Shown: positions 51,794 to 61,806, counted from the first letter of the stretch. The stretch: DNA of 64,000 nt from Candidatus Mediterraneibacter intestinavium (GCA_019119205.1 DWXK01000006.1:1-64000), one strand, 5' to 3'. Numbers and translations are program-made. The notes: a model not told the origin generated them from the letters alone.

Positions 51794-53332
51794 TTATGCT
51801 TTCCTTCTCCGGAACCAGATAACGAATCCTCCCACCAGCACGACCGCCGGGATCCCGAAGACGACGAGCAGGCTCAGAAGCCCTGCGTACTGGACTGTAT
51901 TGTACTCGACCTGAAGGCTCTTCGGTTCAATGGAGATGTTCTGTACGCCGTCGAAGTTCGCCGTCACCGCGTTCATGAACACTGTCGTGTTCTCAAGCTG
52001 CGAGAAGGAGTCTGTGATCTGGGAATCGATCAGGCTTCCCGCCGAGATGACTGTCAGCCGGCTGGTCACTTCCTCTGTGTCAGAAGATGTATCTTCTGAA
52101 GTGTCTGTCGTATCCTCTGAACTGTCCTCTGAACCGTCTGCTGCATCCTCTGAACTTTCATCCGAACTGTCTGCACTCTCCTCGCCGGAGTCTGTGCTTA
52201 TAGTCTCTTCTGCCACTGCCCCCAGCGTAAAGCTTCCCTGTTCCTGATCCGTCTCTGTCACAGCATATGCGCCGTCTGATGAGCTCATGAACCCGGTGGT
52301 GGTGATCGTATCCCTCGCCGGGTCAGTCAGGGTCATCCCATGGGTATTGGTCAGGAGCACCATCTCAGACGAGATTCCGTCTGCCATATCTCCGGAAAGA
52401 GAAAGTTCCGGGAAGATGTAGTAGTAATTTCCCTGATAGCATCTCTGGGGATCTGCAATGTATCCGTCCGCCGCCTGGATCCCGTATTCTTCGAGAATAC
52501 TCTCCAGGTTAGTAAGATCCGTCGCGTTGGTGTCTCCCAGAAGGATCATGACCTTTCCTCCTTCTGCCAGATAGTTTTTAAGCATCTCCGTCTCAGAGTC
52601 GGACAGGTCTGTCGTCGGAGCATACATAAGGAGAAGGTCGCAGTCCTCCGGGATGGATGTGGTCATCAAAAGGTTCAGTTCAGAAAGACTGTAATTGTTC
52701 TGGTCCATCAGATCCGTGACAGTGGTTGAGAGGGTTCCCTCCCCGTGTCCTGTCGTCTGGTAGATCATTTTCTGCACGTCACTGGTCACGTAGTTGACCG
52801 CACTGGTGAGCGATCCCTCGCCGTTGAATTCCGTATATGAGGTGCTTCCGTAATAGTAATAGGAATACATATCCGGCACGAGGATGTCGTCAAAAGATAC
52901 CGTCGTTGATTTTCCTGTCGCCTCGCAGGAAACGACGATCGTATTTTCAGACGCATCATACTCCGTCAGCGCCGACGGATGCAGGACCGGGTCCACCCAC
53001 TCAATATTGATATGATCCGAAAGCGCCCCGTATCTACTCAGGAATGTGGTGATCCTGTCGTCGGTCTCATCCTGCACCGCGAGCACAGTCATGTCGATAT
53101 CATCTTCCAGGCTGTCCAGAAGTTCTGTCGTTGTATCCGAGATCTCATAGATCTTTGTACTGCTGACATCGATATTCCGTACCGACTCCGGCAGCTGTCC
53201 CACTACAAGGTTCAGCACGATAACGATCGCGATAACGATCACTGTCAGCCCCACGCTGTACGAACCGTTTCTTGTTCCTGACGTGCGGAACATATTTCCT
53301 AATTTTCCTGTCATCTTTTTTACTTTTTCCAT
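51794..53332 (-). CDS. GldG-like component of an ABC transporter
   Basis: A 512-residue protein with an N-terminal helix (YSVGLTVIVIAIVIVLNLVVG), an IFT52/GldG-like extracellular domain (about 45-380), an acidic Ser/Asp/Glu-rich linker (about 380-430, SADSSDESSEDAADGSEDSS) and a C-terminal membrane helix followed by RRRKA. ATG 53332 has GGGGG 8 nt upstream; the GTG three codons earlier is less likely. It sits between permease and DUF4340 genes in the standard order ATPase-permease-GldG-DUF4340. In Bacteroidetes the family serves gliding; in Firmicutes the substrate is unknown. Confidence 0.9.
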   Translation of the reverse strand: MEKVKKMTGKLGNMFRTSGTRNGSYSVGLTVIVIAIVIVLNLVVGQLPESVRNIDVSSTKIYEISDTTTELLDSLEDDIDMTVLAVQDETDDRITTFLSRYGALSDHINIEWVDPVLHPSALTEYDASENTIVVSCEATGKSTTVSFDDILVPDMYSYYYYGSTSYTEFNGEGSLTSAVNYVTSDVQKMIYQTTGHGEGTLSTTVTDLMDQNNYSLSELNLLMTTSIPEDCDLLLMYAPTTDLSDSETEMLKNYLAEGGKVMILLGDTNATDLTNLESILEEYGIQAADGYIADPQRCYQGNYYYIFPELSLSGDMADGISSEMVLLTNTHGMTLTDPARDTITTTGFMSSSDGAYAVTETDQEQGSFTLGAVAEETISTDSGEESADSSDESSEDAADGSEDSSEDTTDTSEDTSSDTEEVTSRLTVISAGSLIDSQITDSFSQLENTTVFMNAVTANFDGVQNISIEPKSLQVEYNTVQYAGLLSLLVVFGIPAVVLVGGFVIWFRRRKA

Positions 53333-53345
53333 GATCCGCACCCCC

Positions 53346-54221
53346 TTAACTCCAACGTCTCTTCTGGATCGACTGCACCGTCAGGAATACGAACACAACG
53401 ATGATCGACAGATAAAATACAATACCGGTCACATCGACGATGCTGTTCGATGTGATGTCCGTAAATACATTTGCAAGCGCAAGTTTCCCCAGGAGGTTTG
53501 TGAGCAGATTCTCATACAGGCCGGAATCCACGATGTATACAACAACCCCTGCCACGATCCCGATGATCTCGATGGCACCTGCTATGATATAGTTCCCGGT
53601 CATATGCCAGATATAGAACACGACTGCCGACAGGATGATCAGAACCCCTGCCAGCCCGCTGACAGCAGAACTTGGCAGCATAGAAAGGATCCCGTCCCAC
53701 AGGTACAGAACGAGAAGGATCCCGAAGGTACTGATAAATGCGATGATCTGGCTCTCAGTCAGAGAGGACATGAACATTCCGATCGCTGCATAAACGCATC
53801 CCAGCAGGAAAAAAGCAAAGATAGAAATGTAATCTACTGTCAGATACGCCGTCCCCTGTGACTTGATGATCAGAGGATAGATGCAGAAGATCACATTCGG
53901 GATCGCGATCACAGTGGCCATCGCGAGATATTTTCCCATCACGACCTTCCCCAGGCTGACCGGCGCCGTCAAAAGCAGCTGGTCTGTCCTGTTCTTCCTC
54001 TCCTCTGAGAAACTTCGCATCGTGATCAGCGGGATCCCGACGATGAACACGATGAGGGAGCCTGACAGAGTGTACGAAAAGTACGGATACCCTGCAGTCA
54101 GGTTATACGCCACAAAATAAATCCCTGTAAACACCATGAGAAATGCGATGAACACGCATCCGACCATGGACTGAAAATAAGATCTCAGTTCTCTTTTATA
54201 GATCGCCAGCATTCTTCTCAT
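53346..54221 (-). CDS. ABC transporter permease (GldF/ABC-2 type)
   Basis: A 291-residue permease with six predicted helices. ABC-2 features: LAIYKRELRSYFQSM at the N-terminus, and MRSFSEERKNRTDQLLLTAPVS-like coupling segment (about 68-90) typical of GldF/NosY exporters. It overlaps the ATPase gene by 26 bp and is followed by the GldG-like gene 4 nt on (after start correction). It forms the transmembrane channel. Confidence 0.93.
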   Translation of the reverse strand: MRRMLAIYKRELRSYFQSMVGCVFIAFLMVFTGIYFVAYNLTAGYPYFSYTLSGSLIVFIVGIPLITMRSFSEERKNRTDQLLLTAPVSLGKVVMGKYLAMATVIAIPNVIFCIYPLIIKSQGTAYLTVDYISIFAFFLLGCVYAAIGMFMSSLTESQIIAFISTFGILLVLYLWDGILSMLPSSAVSGLAGVLIILSAVVFYIWHMTGNYIIAGAIEIIGIVAGVVVYIVDSGLYENLLTNLLGKLALANVFTDITSNSIVDVTGIVFYLSIIVVFVFLTVQSIQKRRWS

Positions 54222-55257
54222 CCCCCTCTCTTTCTGTTCCGGCCCATTCTGTTTCGGAAGGTTCTATATCTGCATCTCCTGTACGGAGCGCCTCATTTTT
54301 CTTCTTTGTAAATGCATCGGGCACCGTATCCCTCTGAGTCAGCTCCATAAATACATCTTCAAGACTGACATGAGCAGTCCTCAGCGTCAGAAGAGTAAGA
54401 TTATTCTCAGCAAACGCTCTGAAGATCCGTTCCCGGACATCCTCGCCCCGCCGCTGTCTGATCTTGGCACAGGTCACGCCAGCCTTCCCGTTTTCACATG
54501 TGATCTGCTCGATACCCGGGATATTTTTGAGCATTTCCCGTATCTGTGCCCTGGATGCTTTCGTCTCAATCTCCACAGTATCCGCATCTCCCAGCATCTT
54601 CTCCAGATTCTCCGGCGTATCGCTGGCCACCAGCTTTCCTCTTGAGATGATCAGGATATGGTCGCACACTTCCCGCACCTCCGCCAGGATGTGGGAGCTC
54701 AGGATCACGGTATGCCGCTTCGCGAGCTGACGGATCAGTTCCCTGATCTCGATGATCTGCTTCGGGTCCAGTCCCACAGTAGGCTCATCCAGTATGATGA
54801 TCTCCGGAAATCCCAGCACAGCCTGCGCCAGCCCGACTCTCTGGCGATATCCTTTCGACAGGTTCTTGATCAGACGGGTCTCCACGTCTTTTATCTTCAC
54901 AAGTTTCTCAACTTCCGTGACAGAATCCTCACGTTTTTTCTTCGGGATCTTTTTCAATTCTGCCGCAAATTCCAGATATTCCCGCACGGTCATATCCATA
55001 TAAAGAGGCGGCAGTTCGGGGAGATAACCGATATGTTTCTTTGCCTCCTCCGGCTCTTTCAAGATGTCATGCCCGTTGATGAGAACTTCTCCTTCTGTGG
55101 CGCCCAGATATCCGGTCATGATGTTCATGGTCGTGGACTTTCCCGCCCCGTTAGGACCCAAAAAGCCATAGATCCTTCCGTCTTCGATCGTGAAGTCCAG
55201 ATGGTCTACGGCTAAATGGTTTCCATATTTCTTCACCAAATTCCTTACTTCGATCAA
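54196..55257 (-). CDS. ABC transporter ATP-binding protein (GldA/CcmA type)
   Basis: A 353-residue ATPase. Walker A GPNGAGKST (about 35-43), Q-loop GYLPELPPLY, signature LSKGYRQRVGLAQA, Walker B IIILDEPTVGLDP and H-loop LSSHIL are complete. A C-terminal extension (about 240-353) with VEIETKASRAQIREML and SLEDVFMELT is usual in exporters of this class, and the last 35 residues are charged. First gene of a four-gene operon: ATPase, permease, GldG-like, DUF4340. Confidence 0.95.
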   Translation of the reverse strand: MIEVRNLVKKYGNHLAVDHLDFTIEDGRIYGFLGPNGAGKSTTMNIMTGYLGATEGEVLINGHDILKEPEEAKKHIGYLPELPPLYMDMTVREYLEFAAELKKIPKKKREDSVTEVEKLVKIKDVETRLIKNLSKGYRQRVGLAQAVLGFPEIIILDEPTVGLDPKQIIEIRELIRQLAKRHTVILSSHILAEVREVCDHILIISRGKLVASDTPENLEKMLGDADTVEIETKASRAQIREMLKNIPGIEQITCENGKAGVTCAKIRQRRGEDVRERIFRAFAENNLTLLTLRTAHVSLEDVFMELTQRDTVPDAFTKKKNEALRTGDADIEPSETEWAGTEREGDEKNAGDL

Positions 55258-55290
55258 GGTCTTTACCCTCCCAACATAGAATAGTAGCTG

Positions 55291-55331
55291 AGCCCTTTTT
55301 TCTCATTTCTGTCAAAACGGCAAAAAGGGCT
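55291..55331 (-). terminator. Possible terminator of the SGNH hydrolase gene
   Basis: AGCCCTTTTT (right arm on minus: AAAAAGGGCT) forms a 10 bp inverted repeat with a 21 nt loop in the 120 bp gap after the SGNH gene. There is no separate T-run beyond the stem, so its efficiency is doubtful. Confidence 0.4.
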
Positions 55332-55376
55332 TCATGCATGGTTAAAAGGGTATCAGAATTGTGTGAAAGTTTTGTG

Positions 55377-56405
55377 TTATTCCTGTGACAGAGTTTTGTA
55401 CTGGTCACAGACAATGTCTGCAATGAGCTGCTGTCCGTACTGGTCCGGGTGCAGGCCGTCTGACTGGACATGTTCCGATATCTCTGAGTCGAACAGGTCC
55501 GCCACAGCATATCCGTACTCAGCGGCATGGTCGTCAATAAACGAGTTCATATTTCCGATGATGTCCTCCACGACCTGGTTCATGGTGGACGGGAGTTTCA
55601 GATCAGCCACCGGATCATAGATGTTTGTAACAATGATCCTGGCATCTTCTTTTTTCAGAGAACAGACTGTATCCATCATAGCGGTCCACTGTTCCTCAAA
55701 AGACAGATAATCCCAGTTGCTCAGAGCGTTTATGATCTTCAGGATCAGGAACGGGTTCTCCTTCACCGCATCCTCCAGCACAGCCAGCGCGTCGTCCGCG
55801 CTCTTGAACTTTGTATCCGTATCCAGGATCTCCTGCACCACGCGCTTACACTCATTGAGCAGGTCATTGGATCCCAGCGTGATAAAAATGACGTCCGCTG
55901 ACGCGATACTCTCCTGCACCTCTCTCTGAGGCAGGATCTTCTCATTCATCCCGGAGGAATCCAGTCCGTTCTTTGCAAAATTCTGATAGCTGTACGGTAT
56001 TCCCGCTTCGCCTGATATCTTCTGAGCAGCAAGGCTTCCGTAGCATTCGATCTCAACCGTTTTATCCCCGGAATATCCTTTTGCGATGCTGTCGCCGAGC
56101 ACAGTTACATGGAACGCCTGGACCGGATCCTCATCACTGCCGCTCTGCGCTCCGCCGCTGGTCGCGATCCTGTTCCCGGCGCCGTCCGCTGTCTGTTCTG
56201 CCCCGGTCTCCGGCTCATCCGCTGTCCGGTCCTCTCCGGTCTCCTGACCCTCGCCAGCTGCCTGTTCCGTTATGCCTTTATCCGCTTCCCCGGACATGCC
56301 GCTTCCTCCGGACGGCACCCTGCCCGCGACATACCCCGCTGTCCCTGCTACGAGAAGAAGGACTGCCAGGATCACCGCGATCATTTTCCAACTGCTCTTT
56401 CTCAT
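55377..56405 (-). CDS. SGNH/GDSL-type hydrolase, membrane-anchored or secreted
   Basis: A 342-residue protein. An N-terminal signal anchor (WKMIAVILAVLLLVAGTAGYVAG) is followed by an acidic, Gly/Glu/Thr-rich linker (about 30-95). The SGNH domain has block I VLGDSIAKGYS with catalytic Ser (about 103-113), block III FITLGSNDLL with Asn, and block V DGLHPDQYG with Asp and His. The enzyme acts outside the cell as an esterase or lipase, perhaps on wall polymer acyl groups (inference). Monocistronic. Confidence 0.92.
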   Translation of the reverse strand: MRKSSWKMIAVILAVLLLVAGTAGYVAGRVPSGGSGMSGEADKGITEQAAGEGQETGEDRTADEPETGAEQTADGAGNRIATSGGAQSGSDEDPVQAFHVTVLGDSIAKGYSGDKTVEIECYGSLAAQKISGEAGIPYSYQNFAKNGLDSSGMNEKILPQREVQESIASADVIFITLGSNDLLNECKRVVQEILDTDTKFKSADDALAVLEDAVKENPFLILKIINALSNWDYLSFEEQWTAMMDTVCSLKKEDARIIVTNIYDPVADLKLPSTMNQVVEDIIGNMNSFIDDHAAEYGYAVADLFDSEISEHVQSDGLHPDQYGQQLIADIVCDQYKTLSQE

Positions 56406-56474
56406 GTTCCCACATCCTTTATGTCATCAAAGCTTTTCGCATCAGATCATTTCACAGGTCCCATGCTTTCTGAT

Positions 56475-56507
56475 AAAGACAGGGGACAGCCTTCAAAGCT
56501 GTCCCCC
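56475..56507 (-). terminator. Terminator of the DUF4869-like gene
   Basis: On the minus strand GGGGACAGC-TTTGAAG-GCTGTCCCC, a 9 bp perfect stem, is followed by TGTCTTTATC. It starts 16 nt after the gene's stop. Confidence 0.75.
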
Positions 56508-56522
56508 ACCTTTATTATAACA

Positions 56523-56999
56523 CTATCTTGCCCATATGACACGGATGCCATGCCCGTTTCTCTTACGCAGATAAAATTTCCTATTTTTCCTTATATTTTC
56601 CTGCAAATAAGCCTGATTCAACATACGTTTTGAATATTTCAGATATGTTCCTTCTGTTTTGCTGGTAAGCAGTTCTGTAAAGTAACGTTCCCAACTCATA
56701 TATTGGCTGCTCTCAATATGATCCGAAGGATCGTTCAGTATCTCTTTTACTTCCGAATCTTTAATAACATCCGATATCAAGATCAATGTTTTCACTCCAC
56801 CCGAAAGACTGACCGGCGGTATCTTTCCCATAACCGGGCTGTCGATCACACCGCCATCCAGCACGACCGATTTATCGACATCCAGGATCATCTCTTTTAC
56901 CAGAGGCTGCGTGATCCATTCTTCTTCATATACATTTTTAAAATATACCGCGGTATTATAAATCGCCTGTGGCATATCACCATAAAATATATTCAGCAT
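56523..56999 (-). CDS. DUF4869-like protein
   Basis: A 158-residue soluble protein beginning MLNIFYGDMPQAIYNTAVYF, the pattern I associate with DUF4869 proteins of Firmicutes. These are of unknown function, often single genes in accessory positions. The ATG at 56999 is used because GGGAG lies 8 nt upstream; the in-frame TTG five codons earlier overlaps that RBS. The C-terminus is basic (KNRKFYLRKRNGHGIRVIW), suggesting nucleic-acid or membrane contact. Its GC content is lower than the flanking transporter genes, which suggests later arrival. Terminators on both sides isolate it. Confidence 0.75.
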   Translation of the reverse strand: MLNIFYGDMPQAIYNTAVYFKNVYEEEWITQPLVKEMILDVDKSVVLDGGVIDSPVMGKIPPVSLSGGVKTLILISDVIKDSEVKEILNDPSDHIESSQYMSWERYFTELLTSKTEGTYLKYSKRMLNQAYLQENIRKNRKFYLRKRNGHGIRVIWAR

Positions 57000-57016
57000 T
57001 CCGTCCACTCCCAATC

Positions 57017-57057
57017 AAAAAATCGTCTATACTCTACTCAGAAGTATAGACGATTTT
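57017..57057 (-). terminator. Terminator upstream of the DUF4869-like gene
   Basis: A perfect 15 bp inverted repeat AAAATCGTCTATACT/AGTATAGACGATTTT (57019-57033, 57043-57057) with a 9 nt loop is followed on the minus strand by TTGATTGG, with TTTTTT at the stem end. It ends the two-component/ABC transcript coming from 63562. The RBS of the DUF4869-like gene follows immediately. Confidence 0.8.
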
Positions 57058-57150
57058 GAAGATTTTAACAACACGCATTAAGTTTAAACTGATTCCCGCA
57101 GCTGTGACGCTATTTAGGCTGCTGTCTGCAGCGGCACGCTCAGACTCATT

Positions 57151-59952
57151 TTATCTCTGCGGCTTCGCCTCCGCCGGCTGCCGTCTCCCTGACACCACCA
57201 TCGCTCCGGTACACAGCACTATGTTCAGCACCACCATGAAGATCAGATATCCTGCGGAGATCATCCCCTGTGGATGAAGGTAGAGATACACATGCACCAT
57301 AAAATAATACAGCACTTTCTGCACGATCCAGTATACCGCCAGCATCACGATACTGGAATAGATCCCGTACCGTATCCCTTCTTTCATCAGCATCTTCAGG
57401 AATCCCTCATCTGTGATCCCCATGGCACGCAGGATGGAGAACTCATATCTGCGCTCCGCCACCAGGTACTGCATGCTGTTCATGATGTGGAGAAGGCTGA
57501 TCATGAGGAGTACCAGCGCGATGCCATAGAAAAACATGATCTGCTGGTCCAGATACAGGTTCTGCGCCTCGATCTGCGCCGTGTAGTCTTTCACCACGCA
57601 CCGGCTGACCCCGGAGACAACTCCCCGGATCTCATCTGCCGCCTTCGCCGCATCTTCTGCGTCCGTTCCCTCCGGCAGAGAGATGCTGATGGTCTGATAT
57701 CCGGTGACGCCGAAGTTTTTCTCCATCTGCTCATTGGTCATGATGATATCCACATTGGAGAGCCCGTCATCCCCGATATAGGTATCCACTTTCGCAAGAG
57801 GACGGCTGATCAGCGCTCCGATCTTCAGTTCTGTATCCCTGTACTCTTCCTCCTGTCCCAGAAACTTCAGCGCTTCCCCGTCAGCTTCCGGATCCTCCGG
57901 AGTGCGGAGCCGTACTGTATCTCCTGCGCCGATGCCGATCACGTCGTAATTTCCCTGTCCGTCCATCAATGTCTTGAAGAGGACCGTATTCTCTTCCCTC
58001 ATCTGATCCGGATCGATGCTTCCTTCCAGCACATAATCGTTCAGGCTTTCCAGCATCTCGTCATCATATCCGTAGATGTTCACCTTCAGCCTGTAGTCGT
58101 CCTCCCCGGTCTGGACGATCTGTCCATTGTACTTTTCCATGATCACCGGGTCCGGCTCAAAACCTTCCTCCCCCGCAGTCTCCGCGAAAAAAGAACCACT
58201 TCTCAGCATCCCGTCATCCAGAGGGATCTCCCCCAGCATATACCTCACCGGCAGCACACTCTCCAGCCCGGAGATCCCTTTCAGTTCTTCTGCCGTTTTC
58301 TCCGGGATCGTATCCTTCAGGCTGTCTGACTCCTCGTAGACCTGGATGTCCGAACCCAGCCCGTCGTCCGCCGCAAAGGTCAGTTCATTGTTGATCCTGG
58401 TATTTTCCGTCACGTATGCCGCCCCGAGGAAGATCACGCTTCCGACAGACAGGGACAGCAGGATTCCGATAAAGGTGCCTTTTCTGGAAAACATGAATTT
58501 CTTCGCAAGGATGCCGGTCAGGTTCTCGTGCTTTATGCTGTAGATCTTCCGGTTTCTTTTTCCTCCGGCTGTGTCCTTCACGATCATCTGGCGAAGCGTC
58601 AGCTTCCTCATCTTACGGACAAGGACAAGGCTGATCAGGGCGAGCACCAGGATCAGGAAGACCGCCCCCAGCCAGATGATCTTAACATCCACGTGAAAGG
58701 CTCCCGCATCCGGCAGTGTTGAGACAGACAGTTCTGCCGCTGTCTCTTCTGTGGAGACGCCCGTGTGACGCACTGCGCCCCCCTGTCCCCCGTTCCTCGT
58801 GATAAAGATCCGCCCTGCCTTCCGGTAGATCAGCGCCGCCACACCGTTTCCCAGAACTGCGCCGGCCGCATAGCCTCCGGCAAAGATCAGCAGCATCTCC
58901 AGCATCAGCATCCCGAACGCCGCTCCGTCCGTCATCCCCAGGGTCTGCATGACACTGTACTGGGACAGCCGCCGGAGCACGGACACCTGGAAAATGCTGT
59001 AGATGATAAAGGCTGAGAACACGGCAAGAGCCAGCAGGACCGCGCCTTCCGTGAGCGCCTCGTTCTCATTGAGCATCCCCCAGATCCAGGGAATCCCAAG
59101 GGTTGGGTCAGTAAATGCAGTACGGATCTCCTCCGCAGACAGTTTTGCTTCCTCCGCACCCACATATCCGGCGATCCCGTTGTTCCGCGCGACGGTACTT
59201 CCATCGATGCCGTAGCGCTCCGAGAACGCCTTGATCTGCCCGAGCACCGGCTCTGACTCATCGAAACGCAGGTAGAGAAATCTTCCGTTCATCCCGTAAT
59301 CAAGCTCCGGGCTGACAAAGACCTGCATATAGTCCCCGAGCAGTTCCCCCAGTTTCTCCGGCATCTCAGCGACGATCCCTGAAAGGGTAAATGTCTCCCC
59401 GTCCAGTTCCACCTGGCTCCCCAGTTCCTCCGGAACGCCCAGATTTCTCAGAGTCTGACGGTCCGCAGCGATCTCATCCGTCTTTTCCGGCAGTTTCCCT
59501 TCCAGGAGTTCTCTTCCCATCATCTCAATATAGCCCGTGTCGCCATATACGTACTGGATGTTAAAAGGCTCGGAGATGGCTTTTCGCACTGTCTCCACAC
59601 CATAGCTCTCCACACGGAAGCCGTCCCCTCTCAAAAGCACGTCGTCCGTACCGGCACCCTGCCCCGAGCCGGCTTTCGTACCGTCCGCCGGGCTTTCCCC
59701 GCCGGATCTGCCTTCAGCGCCTGAGACGTCCGCCTCAAAGTCCTCAAACCATGGAAGGTCACAGCGCATCTCATAATGCCAGTCTCCGTATTCCGTCCGG
59801 GCGTTCTCCTTCGCGGCTTCCTTCCCGCTGAAAAAGAGGGATCCCACTCCTGTCAGCAGCGCCGCCGAGAGCATGATCCCGACAAAAAGCGCCGCCGTCT
59901 GTTTCCTGTAATGTCTCAAATAAGCGAATGCAAGTCTCAGCGCATTTCTCAT
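57151..59952 (-). CDS. Large FtsX-family ABC permease
   Basis: A 933-residue permease with an N-terminal helix (about 18-40), a large extracytoplasmic domain (about 45-290), three helices with a first FtsX domain (about 300-460, VLRRLSQYSVMQTLGMTDG), a second extracytoplasmic domain (about 520-790) and a second FtsX triplet (about 800-920, MQYLVAERRYEFSILRAMG). It overlaps the ATPase gene by 4 bp. Such permeases, with sensor-regulator pairs in the same operon, serve in antimicrobial peptide resistance or lipoprotein/toxin export. It contains a run of charged Gly/Ala residues in the first loop. It is not of the BceB ten-helix single-domain type. Confidence 0.92.
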   Translation of the reverse strand: MRNALRLAFAYLRHYRKQTAALFVGIMLSAALLTGVGSLFFSGKEAAKENARTEYGDWHYEMRCDLPWFEDFEADVSGAEGRSGGESPADGTKAGSGQGAGTDDVLLRGDGFRVESYGVETVRKAISEPFNIQYVYGDTGYIEMMGRELLEGKLPEKTDEIAADRQTLRNLGVPEELGSQVELDGETFTLSGIVAEMPEKLGELLGDYMQVFVSPELDYGMNGRFLYLRFDESEPVLGQIKAFSERYGIDGSTVARNNGIAGYVGAEEAKLSAEEIRTAFTDPTLGIPWIWGMLNENEALTEGAVLLALAVFSAFIIYSIFQVSVLRRLSQYSVMQTLGMTDGAAFGMLMLEMLLIFAGGYAAGAVLGNGVAALIYRKAGRIFITRNGGQGGAVRHTGVSTEETAAELSVSTLPDAGAFHVDVKIIWLGAVFLILVLALISLVLVRKMRKLTLRQMIVKDTAGGKRNRKIYSIKHENLTGILAKKFMFSRKGTFIGILLSLSVGSVIFLGAAYVTENTRINNELTFAADDGLGSDIQVYEESDSLKDTIPEKTAEELKGISGLESVLPVRYMLGEIPLDDGMLRSGSFFAETAGEEGFEPDPVIMEKYNGQIVQTGEDDYRLKVNIYGYDDEMLESLNDYVLEGSIDPDQMREENTVLFKTLMDGQGNYDVIGIGAGDTVRLRTPEDPEADGEALKFLGQEEEYRDTELKIGALISRPLAKVDTYIGDDGLSNVDIIMTNEQMEKNFGVTGYQTISISLPEGTDAEDAAKAADEIRGVVSGVSRCVVKDYTAQIEAQNLYLDQQIMFFYGIALVLLMISLLHIMNSMQYLVAERRYEFSILRAMGITDEGFLKMLMKEGIRYGIYSSIVMLAVYWIVQKVLYYFMVHVYLYLHPQGMISAGYLIFMVVLNIVLCTGAMVVSGRRQPAEAKPQR

Positions 59953-60689
59953 GACCGGTCACCGCCCTTCCCAGCGGTGCCGGACATTCCTGCCGTGCCT
60001 GCCTGTTTCGGCTGTTCCTTTCTGTCGTACAGCCTTCCGTCCTCGATCCGGATGATCCGGTCGCAGGCCTGAGCCAGCGCTTCATTGTGAGTCACCATCA
60101 GGATCGTCTGGTTATATTTCCTGCTGCTCTCCTTTAACAGCCCCATGACTTCCACCGTGGTCCCGGAGTCCAGGTTGCCGGTAGGCTCATCCGCCAGGAT
60201 CAGCGCCGGCTTATTGGCAAGGGCACGCGCCAGCGCCACTCTCTGCTGCTGCCCTCCGGACAGTTCGTTGGGATACCGCTTCCGCTTTTCCCAGAGTCCC
60301 AGCTCATGGAGCAGTTCCCGGATATAGCCGTGGTCCACATGTTTCCCCCTGTCAAATGTGACAGGCAGCGCCACATTGTCATAGACGTTCAGCACCGGCA
60401 TCAGACTGTAATCCTGGAACACAAACCCGATATTCCTGCGCCGGAATATCGTCAGCTCCTTCCGCTTCAATGAGGCGATATCATGCCCCCTGATGATGAT
60501 CTTTCCCTGAGTGGGCGTATCCAGCCCGCCGATCAGGTTCAGGAGTGTGCTCTTTCCCGAACCGGACGTCCCGACGATCGCGATAAATTCTCCCTGTTCC
60601 ACAGAAAACGATACATCTCTCAGCGCACAAACTTTATTTTCCTTCTCTCCATAGATCTTGTGGATCTGTTTTACCTGCAGTATTTCCAT
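59949..60689 (-). CDS. ABC transporter ATP-binding protein (FtsE/LolD type)
   Basis: A 246-residue ATPase with Walker [11 protein letters not shown]-loop FVFQDYSLM, signature [14 protein letters not shown], Walker [13 protein letters not shown] and H-loop MVTHNE. The ATG at 60689 has AAAGGGGA 8 nt upstream; a start 30 codons earlier lacks an RBS and reads non-conserved sequence. The basic/Gly-rich C-terminal tail ([17 protein letters not shown]) is unusual. It is coupled to the large permease by a 4 bp overlap. Confidence 0.94.
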   Translation of the reverse strand: MEILQVKQIHKIYGEKENKVCALRDVSFSVEQGEFIAIVGTSGSGKSTLLNLIGGLDTPTQGKIIIRGHDIASLKRKELTIFRRRNIGFVFQDYSLMPVLNVYDNVALPVTFDRGKHVDHGYIRELLHELGLWEKRKRYPNELSGGQQQRVALARALANKPALILADEPTGNLDSGTTVEVMGLLKESSRKYNQTILMVTHNEALAQACDRIIRIEDGRLYDRKEQPKQAGTAGMSGTAGKGGDRS

Positions 60690-60873
60690 CTGTATATCCC
60701 CTTTCTCCCGCACGGCCCGGCCAAAACGCCTTTCCTTCCACCTCTGCCCGGATGACTCCGCCCGGATACACCCGACCAAATGCAGATCTGTCTTCCTGTG
60801 CGCCCTGCCGCAAAGCCGTGTTCTTGATCTATGAAAAGAATATCAGGTAAATCTGTCACTGCTCTGACAGTTT

Positions 60874-61806
60874 TTATACGGAATTCTGACAGTTTTGTAA
60901 GAAAACAGAAAACGTGCTTCCCTCCCCCGGTACCGACTCCGCCGTTATATACCCCTTCTCATGTTCCAGGATCAGCCGGGACAGGTACAGCCCGATCCCG
61001 GACCCCTCGATGTTCTCCACATCCCTGCTCCGATAAAACCTTTTGAAGATCTCCGTCAGTTCCTCCTGCCGGATTCCTCTTCCAGTATCGCTGACTGCGA
61101 TCTCCGTATACATCTCCATCGGTCTGACCGAGATCGTGATCCTGCCTCCGGGCTCTGTATATTTCACTGCGTTTTCCAGAAGGTTGACCAGCACCTCGGC
61201 AGTCCATTTCCGGTTGTGCCAGAGGATACAGTCCTCAAACGGCTCTGTCAGAATCTCGATCTCCCGCCGGTTCGCCTTGTCCAGTGATGCTGTCACCGCG
61301 TCCAGTATGGTATCCCGGACAGGCAGTGCCTCCGCCTCAAATACCACGGCGCCCTGTTCCAGGTTCACCATCTTAAACAGGGACTGCAGGATCCAGTCGA
61401 TCTTCTCAGACTGGCCCTTCATCTTCTCCAGAAACCGTCTCCTGGTCTCCACATCCAGTCCCTCATCCTCCAGCATCTCCCGGTACATCATCAGTCCGGC
61501 AAGTGGTGTTTTGAGCTGATGGGACATATTAGAGATCAGGCTCTTGACCTGCTCCTTCTCCTCCTCGGCGCGGATGATCCCGCTGTCCACTTTCTCCTGG
61601 ATCCGCTTCGCCTTGGCTACGAGCGCCGAGATCTCCCCCTCCCGGATATCGGACTGGGAAACCGGCTCTCCGTCCAGGATCTCATCCAGCAACCTGTCTA
61701 TGGTCCGGTACATCTTACGGTTTCTGTACCATCCGTAAACACATCCCAGAGCAAGGACCGCCGCTGCGACAAGCGTGGCTATAAAGAGGGCTTCCGTTAT
61801 CTTCAT
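60874..61806 (-). CDS. Sensor histidine kinase
   Basis: A 310-residue kinase with one clear N-terminal membrane helix (ALFIATLVAAAVLALGCVYGW, about 5-25) and no extracellular sensor domain. The linker leads to HisKA (phospho-His in SNMSHQLKTPLAGLMMY, about 95-112) and HATPase (LVNLLENAVKYTEPGG, SDTGRGI, GSGIGLYLSRLI). A kinase without an extracellular domain probably senses the state of the partner transporter (inference by analogy with Bce systems). The regulator is two genes upstream, with a fructosamine-kinase-like gene between. Confidence 0.93.
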   Translation of the reverse strand: MKITEALFIATLVAAAVLALGCVYGWYRNRKMYRTIDRLLDEILDGEPVSQSDIREGEISALVAKAKRIQEKVDSGIIRAEEEKEQVKSLISNMSHQLKTPLAGLMMYREMLEDEGLDVETRRRFLEKMKGQSEKIDWILQSLFKMVNLEQGAVVFEAEALPVRDTILDAVTASLDKANRREIEILTEPFEDCILWHNRKWTAEVLVNLLENAVKYTEPGGRITISVRPMEMYTEIAVSDTGRGIRQEELTEIFKRFYRSRDVENIEGSGIGLYLSRLILEHEKGYITAESVPGEGSTFSVFLQNCQNSV

